DNA of 64,000 nt from Apoda limacodes (lineage: Eukaryota; Arthropoda; Insecta; Lepidoptera; Limacodidae), in assembly GCA_946406115.1 (NCBI GenBank), contig OX291555.1, positions 10,682,001 to 10,746,000 of the forward strand, in the 5' to 3' direction. The notes below the pieces were generated by a model. It searched no databases. It was given only the letters and a program-made list of their open reading frames with translations, and was not told the origin of the DNA. The position numbers were made by a program, and so were the translations under genes. This document shows, in pieces, positions 47,901 to 55,400 of the stretch (within the stretch, counting starts at the first letter, position 1; each line of letters starts with the position of its first letter).

Positions 47901-50621
47901 TTTGAAATGAGCTCCCTGCCAACTTTTTCTCTAGAGACTACAGTATGGGGTTCTTCAAGAAAGATTTTATTAGATTTATAAAGGGTCGGCAACGCGCAAG
48001 TGTTGCCCCTGGTGTTGCAAGCGTCCATAGACTGCGGTAACTGCTTGCCATCAGGCGGACCGCAAGCTTGTTTGCTACCTTATTGGTATAAAAAAATACA
48101 TCGGTTTTTAAAGACATTATCAAATACATATCTAAAATGTTACTATAAAGTAAGGTAATTGAACTTAGGTATGTATGTAAATTAACCTTTTTTTTATTTA
48201 TACGATAAATACCAAGTCAAGAAATATTTGGTTTTATTTATAGCTTTAAAACAACCAAGTGCGTGTCATACATAGTGTTATGTACGATTCAGTTATGAAA
48301 ATTATTGCGGATATCTGAAAAACCTGTAAACCAATCTTGTTTTAAACATTTTTTGTTGAACGAATTCGCCGCTTGCTCCTCTATAGCGCACTTAATCCTT
48401 CACATGTTACAGGTCACTGTCATTGAAACAGTCGAATCCATTCACTGTTAAGACTGTTATCATATGCTATATATGTATTGTTATGAACGCTAGTTTAGAC
48501 AACATGTTTGCAGTTTTGTCTTGTTGTTTTAGACAACATTTTGCCTTAATTGCATCCAGGGGTTTCTAGGTCGACGTTGTCGATTTCACTTCCTAATACA
48601 TTTATTTTCCTATTCCAGGTATAAAAACAGAGTTGTACACGCCACCTAGTTCTACGTTCGAGAGCGCCAACATCAATGATGACAACAAGTGCTACTGCCA
48701 GGGGGAGAAATGTCCACCGAAGGGACTACAAAATATCAGTCCATGTCAATACAGTAAGCATTAGTTTTATCAGCGTACCCGGTAAACATTTTGCCATGAT
48801 ACCTCTTCTACCACCCATCCCACTCTCCCTACTCTTCTAGACTTAAAACATACGAGCTGCCTTTAAACTATATGACTACACTCTCTGCTGAAACGATTCG
48901 CGTGCCACCTACTTTAAAATGGTTCAACTAATTAAAAAACCTTCGCAGGTGCACGTACAACTCACAACGGCTTTAACGCATGTGGATGAATCAAAAAAAG
49001 AATCTGTTTATCGCGATTGATAGTTCCCACGGAAACCCTACCACTGTACCCAAATTCAGTGCGTGCGGAGCTGTGAAAAACAGCAAGTATAATATTAATA
49101 CCTTATTATTTCTTTCTTTTTCAGATGCACCAGTTTATCTTTCTTACCCTCACTTCTTCGACGCAGATCCCTTAATGCTATCTCCTTTCGAAGGTCTGAA
49201 GCCGAACAAGTCTAAGCACGAGTCTTACTTCATGATACAGCCGGTAAGTTACAAAAGTTATGTGACATTTATTTTAACAGCTTCTATGAAGAATATAAGA
49301 TGTAATTAGTTTTCATTACATACACCCATCCCCTTATAACATCATGCCTGTTCCACAGAGGGGTAGGCAGAGTCTAAAGATTGTTACGTTTCTTGCACAT
49401 TTCTTTTGCATAAAACTCTCATTCATCCTTTCAACGTTCCCAAACCGCTTTGATACCTTTCATAATCTATATTACCTCATCGCTCTTTATTCTTCAGCGG
49501 TTTTATATCACGTTATCCTGTAATACGTTTTCATTTAACAATTGAAACCGGACAACAATTGGATGACGATGCTCCATTCTTTCCTGGCATAGGTGTGGTG
49601 TAACATGTCACTATAAGAAAATGTTTATATGTTTCAGAAATTAGGCGTCCCGCTGGAAGGCTTCGTGCGAGTCCAACTGAACCTAAAGGTGGATCGAGCG
49701 CCAAACATTGCTATTAACAATATTAACAAATTCCCTGATATGATGTTCCCTGTCATGTGGATTGAAGAGGTAATAATAAAACAATGTTGGTACAACTTTG
49801 TTTTTGCTTCTCACATAAATTGTCACTATTTTTCATAATGGAATAATTTTTTTCTGTACTACTCTTCTAAATTAAATACTCTTCTAAACCTTATTCTTGG
49901 CCACATTTCTATTATCTAATATTTCTTTTGTTTAAGTGCTAGATGCCAGTGAAATACAACAACAGACTGAAACGAAACACTTACCGTCAATTTGAAATTC
50001 ATGCAAAATAAAACTAGATTCTTCTGATCTTATTCATGATTAAGTGGCTTCTACTAATATCTGTCCTAAAAAAAATTAAACTAAAAGTTTTTAAAATGTA
50101 TACTATTTTTGTTTCAGGGAATTCACGAAGTAACAGTTTCAATATGGCGATGGATATTCTTAGCAACGACTTTTGGTCCCATCGCAGCACCAATAGTGAC
50201 ATACTCCATGATAATTTTCGGATTACTTACAATAGTAATATTATTCGTTAAGGCCTATAAAAGCTACGTTATTGGTCAAAATTCATTCGAAATTATTGAT
50301 TTGGGCAAAGAAACCATTCGTCGTGGTTCAACATTAATAATTCATAGTTCACATAAACTGTTACCGTGCTTGGAAAATTCTTATCAACCAATAAGCCAAC
50401 CTCACAGCAGTAAAGATGATAAATTGCAAGAAATGAAATTTGTCAAAAAATCTGATAGACTAAGTCAGAATTTAGAGGAATTTAGAGGTATTTTAAGGAG
50501 TGATTTCGTGAAATCTAGTTTTACAGACGCTGAGAAGGAGTCATTGATAGATTCAGACAATGCCTTTATTTTGTCAGAACATCGACGTAGTTTATTTTTT
50601 AAGTTTCCAAATAACGTTTGA
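26845..50621 (+). CDS. CD36-family scavenger receptor class B (SCRB), 11 exons, first exon missing
   Basis: CD36-family proteins are two-pass membrane receptors that bind or transport lipids, lipoproteins or apoptotic cells at the plasma membrane or in endolysosomes. Joining the exons listed separately gives one open frame of 581 residues (numbered from the first whole codon, 26847) ending in TGA at 50619. Seen: membrane segment about 2-23; the family signatures YIFNVTNPQGF (56-66) and GPFVYRED near 79-86; a DHLPHW...C block (231-241); six ectodomain cysteines (241, 271, 310, 312, 317, 328), the number expected for three disulphides; N-glycosylation sequons at 36, 59, 203, 324 and 358; second membrane segment about 436-458; cytosolic tail 459-581. 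The tail is much longer than the short tail usual in the family. It contains EKESLI (553-558, acidic dileucine) and YQPI (503-506). No ATG precedes the first exon and an in-frame TAA lies at 26778, so at least one upstream exon is missing. The exact SCRB subgroup (croquemort-like, LIMP2-like or other) cannot be fixed by eye. Confidence 0.95.
27392..27552 (+). CDS. SCRB exon 3: first ectodomain exon
   Basis: It has a CAG acceptor and a GTAAGC donor. It encodes the family block that begins ELRLWNGSLSYSYWQKP, continues through YIFNVTNPQGF and ends at GPFVY, with the R codon split. Two N-glycosylation sequons (NGS, NVT) fall here. It exits in phase 2 and is continued exactly by the exon at 34598. 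Confidence 0.96.
27621..27700 (+). repeat. Fragment of the GC-rich repeat at 36445
   Basis: 'gatgcagccattactgctcc' followed by 'accgggcttttgagacgaga' matches 36452-36495 closely. Confidence 0.55.
28530..28871 (+). repeat. 'gctcgttt' dispersed repeat with 'gccatctattg' minisatellite
   Basis: It begins 'acctggaggaccaagcgttg' and ends 'gagaattgctcgtttaaagg'. Inside are two units of about 50 bp with 'gccatctattgtc' and an inverted 'ccaatagatg', then 'atgaaaatcggtggagccgt' and a (TA)n. The same ends recur at 42241-42384. Confidence 0.5.
30178..30300 (-). repeat. LINE 3'-tail family, copy
   Basis: 'cctaaggtggcaaacatgct', 'tgcggtccgcctggtggtaa' and 'gcttgcaacacctggggtat' form the reverse complement of the 61210-61315 tail. 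Confidence 0.6.
30494..30966. mobile_element. 473 bp TIR element flanked by TTAA
   Basis: The left end TTAAGGTGATGGCATATCC pairs with the reverse complement of the right end, TTAAGGCTATGGCATACCC, with three mismatches. Both ends start at TTAA, the target of piggyBac-type transposases. No coding capacity was found. The superfamily is inferred only from the flanks. Confidence 0.55.
31289..31415. mobile_element. Short TIR MITE family B, copy 1
   Basis: Ends CAGTGCAACAAATTGTTTAG and GATTGTTGCACTG. The interior 'tggtcaaaaattaaaa' and 'gtgaacttacaagacactag' is shared with the copy at 55184. The length and TIR suggest a mariner-like non-autonomous element. Confidence 0.6.
32890..33240 (+). repeat. 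GC-rich stretch, possible 5' part of a LINE
   Basis: GC content rises sharply relative to neighbours, with phrases such as 'gttcgccccgtagcctcggt'. It lies upstream of an endonuclease fragment on the same strand, so it may be the same element's 5' region. No protein was recognised here. Confidence 0.3.
33440..33550 (+). pseudogene. LINE endonuclease (EEP) fragment
   Basis: The + strand encodes VETEQLIVISVYRPPLADYD, the 'VISVYRPP' strand of the apurinic-like endonuclease of jockey/CR1 elements. Just upstream, in another frame, lies GNIVSLSVKRTN. Only about 110 bases are readable before decay. Confidence 0.6.
34598..34736 (+). CDS. SCRB exon 4
   Basis: It completes the Arg of VYRED and encodes EDMEKVNIKFHDNDTVTYQH followed by a stretch ending VVPNIPLL. 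This is the conserved segment following GPYVYRE in CD36 proteins. Acceptor TTCCAG, donor GTAAGT. It is preceded by a 7 kb intron. Confidence 0.95.
34737..36227 (+). other. SCRB intron with GC-rich block and MITE
   Basis: The block 35220-35650 is GC-rich, with 'ccgcgcgacgtttgccacgc' and 'cacagcccgcggcacgtagg', and opens several overlapping ORFs on both strands. It is interpreted as decayed repeat. The MITE copy at 35651 follows it. The rest has no feature. Confidence 0.45.
35651..35798. mobile_element. Palindromic MITE family A, best copy
   Basis: GGACCTTATTGGAAACAGTC begins the left end, and the right end is its inverse, TGTTCCCAATAAGGTCC. The TIR is about 26 bases with one mismatch and reads on as CTCGAGC. 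The inner arms also pair, so the whole 148 bp can fold into one hairpin. Confidence 0.75.
36228..36355 (+). CDS. SCRB exon 5
   Basis: Acceptor TTGCAG, donor GTAAGT. It begins TVTSFSPNMASFVFNLLVS and ends in TAEELVFG, where the Gly codon is split 2+1 with the next exon. The 'V.ELLFGY.DPL' type motif formed across this junction is a family hallmark. Confidence 0.95.
36445..36960 (+). repeat. GC-rich dispersed repeat in intron 5
   Basis: About 500 bases of clearly higher GC, starting 'gttagctgttgcagccatta'. A partial copy sits at 27621-27700. It contains 'cccgcgggggaagcctcagc' and 'ttgatacctcgtgtatcctt'. The 97-codon ORF over its first part is Gly/Pro-rich and unsupported. Probably part of a LINE; clade not recognised. 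Confidence 0.5.
37149..37326. mobile_element. 178 bp MITE with about 42 bp TIRs
   Basis: The ends GCTTCCTATTAGGTG and CACCTAATAGGAAGC continue inward as 'cacataggacttttg' and 'caaaagtcctatgtg'. The core 'acttgcatacatttttct' with 'cctctcgaga' resembles family A although the ends differ. Confidence 0.7.
37604..37830. repeat. Minisatellite, 70-71 bp unit, three copies and a partial
   Basis: Units start at 37604, 37674, 37745 and 37816 with 'ttcgtgaaaggtcctggggt'. Each contains 'tgacaacgtccgcca' and 'ggtggcattttgg'. The minus strand is open in all three frames across the array. A 70-71 bp period rotates the frame, so this is not a coding repeat. Confidence 0.85.
37831..38090 (+). other. End of intron 5, no other feature
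   Basis: AT-rich sequence before the acceptor at 38090. Confidence 0.4.
38091..38175 (+). CDS. SCRB exon 6
   Basis: A short exon of 85 bases with acceptor TTACAG and donor GTAAGT. It encodes YNDPLVTLAHYFYPRGKR and then NSQMGLLLA. Its donor runs straight into a (CTA)n-rich microsatellite that keeps the frame open, so a naive ORF caller would extend the exon. The splice to 41011 is in phase. Confidence 0.93.
38176..38330 (+). repeat. Imperfect (CTA)n/(CTT)n microsatellite at a splice donor
   Basis: 'ttactactatgttactacta' and later 'ctactgctactaccactact' begin just after the exon 6 donor and run for about 150 bases. Confidence 0.8.
38331..41010 (+). other. SCRB intron, no element recognised
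   Basis: 2.7 kb. The stretch 39170-39850 is less AT-rich and may be old LINE debris, but no motif could be read. No extra exon fits the receptor frame. Confidence 0.4.
41011..41141 (+). CDS. SCRB exon 7
   Basis: Acceptor TTTTAG, donor GTAAGT. It begins with the glycosylation sequon RNGT, then DEVSTIYAGQKMERFGYLDK, and ends in GLDHLPHWKDSPCNDI. Cys241 of the conserved ectodomain set is here. The last Arg codon is split with the next exon. Confidence 0.95.
41325..41410 (+). repeat. LINE 3'-tail family fragment
   Basis: 'gggtgttgcaagcgtcttta', 'ggtgaccgcttaacataagg' and 'cgggccgtaagctttc' match the tail at 61240-61305. Confidence 0.5.
42241..42384 (+). repeat. 'gctcgttt' dispersed repeat, short copy
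   Basis: It starts 'tacctgggcgaacgagcaat' and ends 'cagaattgctcgtttaaata'. The ends match 28530-28871 but the interior minisatellite is absent. Confidence 0.45.
42739..43080. mobile_element. 342 bp TIR element with 21 bp terminal repeats
   Basis: Left AAGCTTGCCACATACGAGGCA and the inverted right end AAGTTTGTCACATACGAGGCA (shown as 21-base ends; differences at two positions). The interior has 'cagtcggtcaatatcgctca' and no ORF. Non-autonomous DNA transposon, superfamily not assigned. Confidence 0.7.
43594..43715 (+). CDS. SCRB exon 8
   Basis: Acceptor TTTCAG, donor GTGAGT. It encodes ASEGSFFPPRAVTKSDILYV and then YDKDLCRILPLQY, including the family 'SEGSFFPP' motif and conserved Cys271. It exits in phase 1 inside a Gly codon. 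Confidence 0.95.
44817..45425 (-). mobile_element. hAT-like element, internally deleted
   Basis: Inverted ends of about 29 bases: GCGCTGGCGCTAAAGAATAC on the left and, inverted from the right, GTGCGCCAGCTAGAGAATAC. Both run into ACAATCCCG and CCCGGGAT-type arrays. The flanks 'acaaaact' and 'ccaaactt' could be a diverged 8 bp target duplication. The C-terminal part of a hAT transposase remains on the minus strand (next entry). Confidence 0.7.
45056..45203 (-). pseudogene. hAT transposase C-terminal (hATC dimerisation) fragment
   Basis: The minus strand reads IRRLIPSSVEPERAFSVAAY, matching the 'P.SS..ERAFS.A' signature of the hATC dimerisation domain. After a stop and frameshift it resumes as SQTLDALVFLRLYFRNSK and a TAG, the usual C-terminus. 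The rest of the transposase is gone. Confidence 0.75.
45467..45905 (-). repeat. Repeat, inverted partner of 54225-54680
   Basis: The reverse complement of this stretch matches the second copy over long runs, for example CAGTATAAGCTTTAATGTTT, AATAATTGGTA and CGGGTAAATTAAGAAATAT. Its right border AAAGGTAAACGCACATTGTG then TCGGGCCGCAGCGGGA equals the inverted border at 54273. The 62-codon ORF at 45671 is not conserved as an ORF. Confidence 0.7.
47690..48090 (+). mobile_element. LINE 3' end, copy related to 60994-61345
   Basis: 'ctttctaccatcgcatcggc', 'agtgcggtttcacaggaact', 'tcctcccgcgaacgct', 'gggtcggcaacgcgcaagtg' and 'ggcggaccgcaagcttgttt' are in the same order as the other copy. The reading frame is broken. 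Confidence 0.7.
48091..48618 (+). other. Remainder of intron, no feature
   Basis: AT-rich sequence before the acceptor at 48618. Confidence 0.4.
48619..48753 (+). CDS. SCRB exon 9: cysteine-rich segment
   Basis: Acceptor TTCCAG, donor GTAAGC. It encodes a segment ending CYCQGEKCPPKG and NISPCQY, with four of the six ectodomain cysteines (310, 312, 317, 328) and the sequon NIS. It exits in phase 1; the split codon gives Asn. Confidence 0.95.
48754..49124 (+). other. SCRB intron, 371 bp
   Basis: No repeat recognised. Its 3' part is open in the frame of the next exon (from 48980), which could extend an automatic gene model wrongly. Confidence 0.5.
49125..49243 (+). CDS. SCRB exon 10
   Basis: Acceptor TTTCAG, donor GTAAGT. 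It encodes APVYLSYPHFFDADPLML, then a stretch with the sequon NKS, ending HESYFMIQP. The LSxPHF(Y/F)xAD motif is strongly conserved in CD36 proteins. It exits in phase 0. Confidence 0.96.
49244..49637 (+). other. SCRB intron, 394 bp
   Basis: No repeat or extra exon recognised. Confidence 0.5.
49638..49769 (+). CDS. SCRB exon 11
   Basis: Acceptor TTTCAG; the donor GTAATA is the weakest of the set. It begins KLGVPLEGFVRVQLNLKVDR and ends FPDMMFPVMWIEE, the segment just before the C-terminal membrane span. It is phase 0 on both sides. Confidence 0.95.
49770..50117 (+). other. SCRB intron, 348 bp
   Basis: No repeat or extra exon recognised. The donor GTAATA is weak, but the acceptor and phase are sound. 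Confidence 0.5.
50118..50621 (+). CDS. SCRB last exon: second membrane span and long cytosolic tail
   Basis: Acceptor TTTCAG, stop TGA at 50619-50621. Residues 415-581. The exon begins GIHEVTVSIWRW, then a hydrophobic span through VILFVKAY, then a 123-residue hydrophilic tail. The tail holds YQPI (a YxxPhi-type signal) and EKESLI, an [DE]xxxL[LI] signal like those used by LIMP-2 for endolysosomal sorting. That role is inferred from the motif only. The tail is unusually long for the family, but its frame is uninterrupted and continuous with the span. Confidence 0.95.
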   Translation, partial: GIHEVTVSIWRWIFLATTFGPIAAPIVTYSMIIFGLLTIVILFVKAYKSYVIGQNSFEIIDLGKETIRRGSTLIIHSSHKLLPCLENSYQPISQPHSSKDDKLQEMKFVKKSDRLSQNLEEFRGILRSDFVKSSFTDAEKESLIDSDNAFILSEHRRSLFFKFPNNV

Positions 50622-50956
50622 TAAGTATTTTTAGATTTGTATGTTATTTTATTGCGTAAAATAAGTATTCAAATCAGTTGCTGAAAATTTATTGTAGAAG
50701 TATGTTACGGTAACTGTTAAATATTAGATTTTAACAAAAAAATTGACAATGAAATTTGACAATATCCTCTTTATTTACGCGTTCAAAGTAAACTTTTACT
50801 TTTCTTTAAAATGACTTACTTTTTGAAGTTGTTTTATTAAAATTATGTAAAATTTTATCATGTGTGTAAAAGTGTCACCAGTGACTATGCGAGAACATCA
50901 AATATATTTTAGTTAAACGGATTTTATTTTTAAATTTCAAAAAACAGTGTTAAAAC

Positions 50957-50962
50957 AATAAA
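50957..50962 (+). terminator. Candidate polyadenylation signal of the SCRB gene
   Basis: The first AATAAA after the stop codon, 336 bases downstream in AT-rich 3' UTR. Other AATAAA-like motifs occur near 51366-51390, so alternative or longer 3' ends are possible. Confidence 0.45.
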
Positions 50963-52310
50963 ATTCAGTGTGAACAATAATTGCTGTAAATATATTTAGT
51001 GGTAAGGTTCGTATTGAGTATGTAGCCTAAAGTGGTTGTGTATTCGACTGAGATTTCGAGATTCAAATTTTTGTTTGAATCTTGTCAAAGAAACTATATT
51101 TGCTCATTTTTTTCATGTTATATAATTCTGGCTTAAAATTTTAAGTTTATTGTTATAAATGAATATTTAAGCGTCTTGTTTGTACAAGGGTTATTCTTTG
51201 ATTTTAGTTATAAAAGACTGTAAAAATTGCCGTCTGTATGTAGATATGTTCTACGAAATCAATTGTTATTGGGGTATTAGCTATTATTCGTATAGATATA
51301 AATACATACATTTAGATATAATCTATTGCCTCTATTTCGATTTTCTGAATATATATAAGTATGTAAATAAATATTAAAATAATAAATACATTATGTATCC
51401 AGGTAAATACATTTTTTTCGACGTATGCACTTGATAAATTCTTAAGCGCGAATCCTTTATGTTTTTTGGAACAAAACAAAAAACACCTGGTATATTAATG
51501 CTAGTCGATGGATAAAACAAAACCATAGTTTTAAGAATCTGTAAATATATGATAATAAGTTTTATTTCGGTGAAGGATGTACGTACATTTATTAGAAATA
51601 ACTCACATTTTTATATCTTTAGACATATTCCTAAGTGGAATTCTCAATAAAAATAATAGAAAAAACTAATTTTGAGATTTTCTCTTGATTCTATCAAATT
51701 AAAAACAAAAATATTTGTAGTTACCGTGAAGTGGTGCCGTATATATGTAGTTACATAGTGCATATAGTTTTTTTTTATTATTTTGTGAGCTGTTTTTCAT
51801 TTTGAATATTTTTTAATCTCTTGCCAATTTTTTTTTTGATATTGCATCGAATAAAAATATTATAAATGTGTGCATACACGAAGTAGCCAAGAACAGTATC
51901 ATGTTAGTTGATTTGCGTATTTAATGTATTTTATTTTACTTTTATCAATAGTGTTCAGAGGATATTCAATCTAATAAAGATAGAATAATAGTTTGAAATT
52001 TATGATCGAAAAAATACGTAGGTACATATAGGTTACCCTGCGTTAGTTAAATTTCTTCTTTCTATAAGTTTCTTATTAGTATTTATATTTAACTTTGACA
52101 TTTTATTTTATACAATTAGTAGTTGTTTTATGTTTTTCACTCATTATCTTTATTATTATTTCATCGACATCGTCATGATTGTTAGCCAGTGGGTATTGTA
52201 AATATGACATAAACCTGACACATTAATAGTTTATTGTTAAACAGTTACATTACTTGTGTAATAACATATTTTTTTTGAGATTAAGAAAGCAAGCTTCATT
52301 AAGGAGTATA

Positions 52311-52362
52311 TTATATTATCATAATATTATATATAATTATATTATCATAATATTATATATAA
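52311..52362. repeat. Perfect 26 bp tandem duplication
   Basis: The unit TTATATTATCATAATATTAT plus ATATAA occurs twice without mismatch (52311-52336 and 52337-52362). Each unit is itself partly palindromic. Confidence 0.85.
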
Positions 52363-53094
52363 TAGTATGTTAACATAAAATATAAAGCATAATAATTTTA
52401 ATTTCATAAAACAAAATGTTTATGTTACTCAAATATTTAACACTTCAACTGTTTCAAAACATAATATTACTTAACCTGATTTTTCGATTTATGTCATTAC
52501 ATATATTTTGAATTGCGTCCAATATTAGGAAATAGTGATGGTATCTATTAATTTAGTTGTGGAACACTAAATAAAAGAAAATTATTTAAAGGTAATATAA
52601 CAAATAAAAAAAACGGAATGGCATGGCATGACAAATAATTAAATAAAAACTGAAGTTATTTTTAATTTGATTGCAATACTTTTAGCGCTCATATTTTGTT
52701 AAGCTTCAGAAAAGCTTAAGAGATTAGCAGCGCTTTAAATAGTGCTTTAAACAAACTCACTTATTTACTTACTTACTCACTAATTTTATTTACTTTTTCT
52801 AATCGAACACCACTTAATTTTGAAGATATGTTTTGAAGAATAAATATCTAGGTCTGCAGCAAATTTACGTCTGTGGTCTGCGGTGTGTCACTTTTCTATT
52901 AAATTGTAACAATTAAAGATTATAAAGGTTTCTAGTTTTCCATACAAATTTTCTTAACTAAAATTTCAAGTCAATAAAATCATTTTTCTATATATGCTTG
53001 AGATCATGTCTACAAAATGTATAATTAGTGAAATCAAAAAAATAAATCAAAAATTCGTTTGTATGAATCACGGATCATATTCTCTTAAGCAACC

Positions 53095-53300
53095 CAGGTG
53101 ATGCTGCGGTACGCTGTGGAATACCGTGGAATGCCAAAGCCATTCTATTCGCAGTGTGTTCAAGAAGACTCTTTGTGCCAATATCAACGAAATATATCGC
53201 CAGAAGTGCCTATTATATTACGTGTTTTCTTTTTACAATCCACACAACTCGCACCGACGACACGAAGCATCCCGCGACGTGCCACGGCATTCCATGTTTG
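53095..53300. repeat. Possible MITE with 'gtggaatgcc' inverted ends
   Basis: The left end 'ggaataccgtggaatgcc' and the inverted right end 'ggaatgccgtggcacgtc' are similar but imperfect. Overlapping ORFs across it are not supported. Confidence 0.35.
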
Positions 53301-54035
53301 TTAATGACTACTGTTATTTGGAGTTATTGGTAGGTGATAGTAAAAAAACACTATACTCGAAAAGTTAAAATATTAAAATGTTTGTCAAAAGAGGACTACA
53401 GTGCTTGCAAAAATGGTCCACATTTGCTTTATGATAAACAAATAAATTATATACCTCTAGCAACGCCAGACAGAGGCGATGATTTTATGTATTTTGCGGT
53501 GCAAATATATAAATATTATGCTTGATATTAAAACTTGTGTTAATAATGTATGTAAGTATTAAACTATTTTTTAAGCGCAAATAGAACGTGCACAAGCAAA
53601 GCTGGTGTGTGTGTGTAAGAGATAGTATTGTATCTGATAAAAGAAGTTGGTTATGGTGGCATATTTTCCTATATTACTTTTTGGGATGGCCAAGTGCGCA
53701 ACGAACCTACGACAACTTCGCTAATAAAATATACTTATAATAACATACTTTTTCTTTAGGTAAGTATTAGCCATTTGATATATTTTTGTAAATATAACAT
53801 TTGGCAGAACAAACATGTAAAAATAATATTGTTCTGTTTCAAGGATTGTGTTTGACTTTCGCACGAAACTCAATTACTTTATTACAATTTGCGTTTTAGC
53901 TAAAATTTATAGCAAAATGTTAAGAAACTTGACTTTAAAACAATAAGAAAGTTAAATTCTTTTGAAAATTGGATGCATTAAAATAATACATGTCGTAATA
54001 ATGCGTTTTATATTGTTTAGTGATTTGCACACATC
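53301..54035. other. No gene seen
   Basis: AT-rich spacer; no motif recognised. Confidence 0.4.
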
Positions 54036-54275
54036 ATTAAGATAAGCGCACTGTGTGTTGGGCCATATTGCACGAATAGCCAGTATACATTTTATAATAA
54101 CTAATTTATTGCACACAATGCCAGATCAGAGTGGAAGTATTACTGCCCAGTGGTTATGCCTCGCGCTGCGCCTACCTTGTCAGCAGTGTGTAATACCGAT
54201 GTAAAGTTCCGGCATCAATCCGCAAATGCACTGTGACATCCCGTTGCGGCCCGACACAATGTGCGTTTACCTTTA
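54036..54275. mobile_element. 240 bp TIR element next to the inverted repeat
   Basis: The left end 'aagataagcgcactgtgtgt' and 'tgggcc' resemble the inverted right end 'aaaggtaaacgcacattgtg' and 'tcgggcc'. The right end is the border shared with 45862. Confidence 0.5.
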
Positions 54276-54680
54276 GTAATATCAAATTTATCAGTATGTA
54301 TACTTGTGGCCTTTAGATGGTTGTGCATGAACGGTAGGCATATTTCGTAGATAGATACTAGTGGAATAAGGGCCGATTACCTATTTAAGTAATCGCAGGC
54401 GAATTTAGCCGTTAATTTTTAAATATTTTCTTATGTTTATCAAACGTCTTACAAATATAATACACCAAATGTAAGGTTATTTTGTGTACGCCATGTACCA
54501 AAATTTTATTGAAAACATCAGCTCAGTATAAGCTTTAATGTTTACAAGACTTGTAATTGATACTTTATTATTATAATAATAATTGGTATTAGTAACGAAC
54601 ACATTCCATTTTATATTTAATTTTCGGGTAAATTAAGAAATATTTGATAGATACGGCTTAAGCTTAAAAAAATTGTAAAT
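54225..54680 (+). repeat. Repeat, inverted partner of 45467-45905
   Basis: See the partner. Runs of identity of 20 or more bases are separated by diverged patches, so it is an old dispersed repeat rather than a recent inversion. Position 54281-54440 has little counterpart. Confidence 0.7.
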
Positions 54681-54879
54681 AGTTATTTGTAAGCAATTAT
54701 TTTTGTATAAAAGAAATTATATTCGTAATAAAAGATATCGGTTAATTACACATATTTTTACTCTGCGGCTGCGTAACGGTTTTTGCATTTTCCACAGGAA
54801 CTCTTTGGATGTGACACAGTATGTTGAGCCACTTTGTATGTTTGCCTCTCGAAAAACTTTAGGTACCTCTTGCCCTTTG

Positions 54880-55400
54880 ATTGTGATAGCTGTCAATGCT
54901 GCCATCCGGAATAAAGATTTTGATAAAAACCACTGTAAAAAAAAAACCACTATTCTACGATCAACCGTTACGGAGATACATTTATAGTTTAACAGCTATC
55001 ATCTGAAATAAAGATCTTGATAAGATATATCATTTATGTAAAAAAAAAAATACTATTCTTCGATCAATATTTACGGAGATACCGCTCTTTATAGTTTGAC
55101 AGCTATCATCCGAAAAAAAGATCTTGGTAAGGTCTATCACTTTTGAAAAAACTACTATTCTACGATCAATAGTTAGGTATAGTCCAACAAACTTTTCTGA
55201 CCCCGGCGGTCAAAAATCAAAACTACCTTCGGTATATTGAAATGGTGTGAACTTACAATGCCACTAGCTACCAAACGCTCAAGGTGAGAGTGTCCGAAAA
55301 GTTTGCTGCACTGTACGGAGATACAGCTCATTATAATTTGACAGCTGTAGTAGTTTTTTCACAGAAATGATAGATCTCATCTTGATGACGATCATTTCGG
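54880..55400 (+). repeat. Degenerate tandem array, about 105 bp unit
   Basis: Units contain 'ttgacagctatcatccg', 'aaagatcttgataaga', an A-run and 'ctattctacgatcaat', then 'ttacggagatac'. About four units are seen, starting near 54885, 54990, 55097 and 55338. The third-to-fourth junction is split by MITE family B. Confidence 0.7.
55184..55318. mobile_element. Short TIR MITE family B, copy 2, nested in the tandem array
   Basis: Left TATAGTCCAACAAACTTTTC and, inverted from the right, TACAGTGCAGCAAACTTTTC; they pair over about 25 bases. It sits at a TA within the array consensus 'gttacggagatac'. The interior matches the copy at 31289. Confidence 0.7.

Larger units (their letters stand above)
43716..48618 (+). 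other. SCRB intron, 4.9 kb
   Basis: It holds the hAT remnant, an inverted-pair repeat and a LINE 3' end, listed separately. A short palindrome at 43763-43885 ('gaaggcgtctagac' ... 'gtctagacgttgtcg') may be another small MITE. 46250-47650 shows nothing beyond an 'agggttccgtacct' scrap at 47026. Confidence 0.45.
50622..53090 (+). other. 3' UTR and AT-rich downstream region
   Basis: Very AT-rich. The UTR probably ends at one of the AATAAA motifs (50957, 51366-51390). Beyond it no gene is visible; ORFs around 51180 are chance AT-rich frames. Confidence 0.45.

Noticed and set aside
48980..49309. 109-codon ORF as a complete small gene
   Set aside because: Its middle part is SCRB exon 10 (49125-49243) and the remainder is intron read-through on both sides.
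53098..53368. Two overlapping ORFs
   Set aside because: They lie in an imperfect palindrome resembling a MITE and have no domain.
54703..54987. 94-codon ORF
   Set aside because: It enters the tandem array, and the minus strand is open too; no domain was seen.
54978..55170. A CRISPR-like array
   Set aside because: Units are diverged, contiguous and about 105 bp without short spacers, in a eukaryotic genome.
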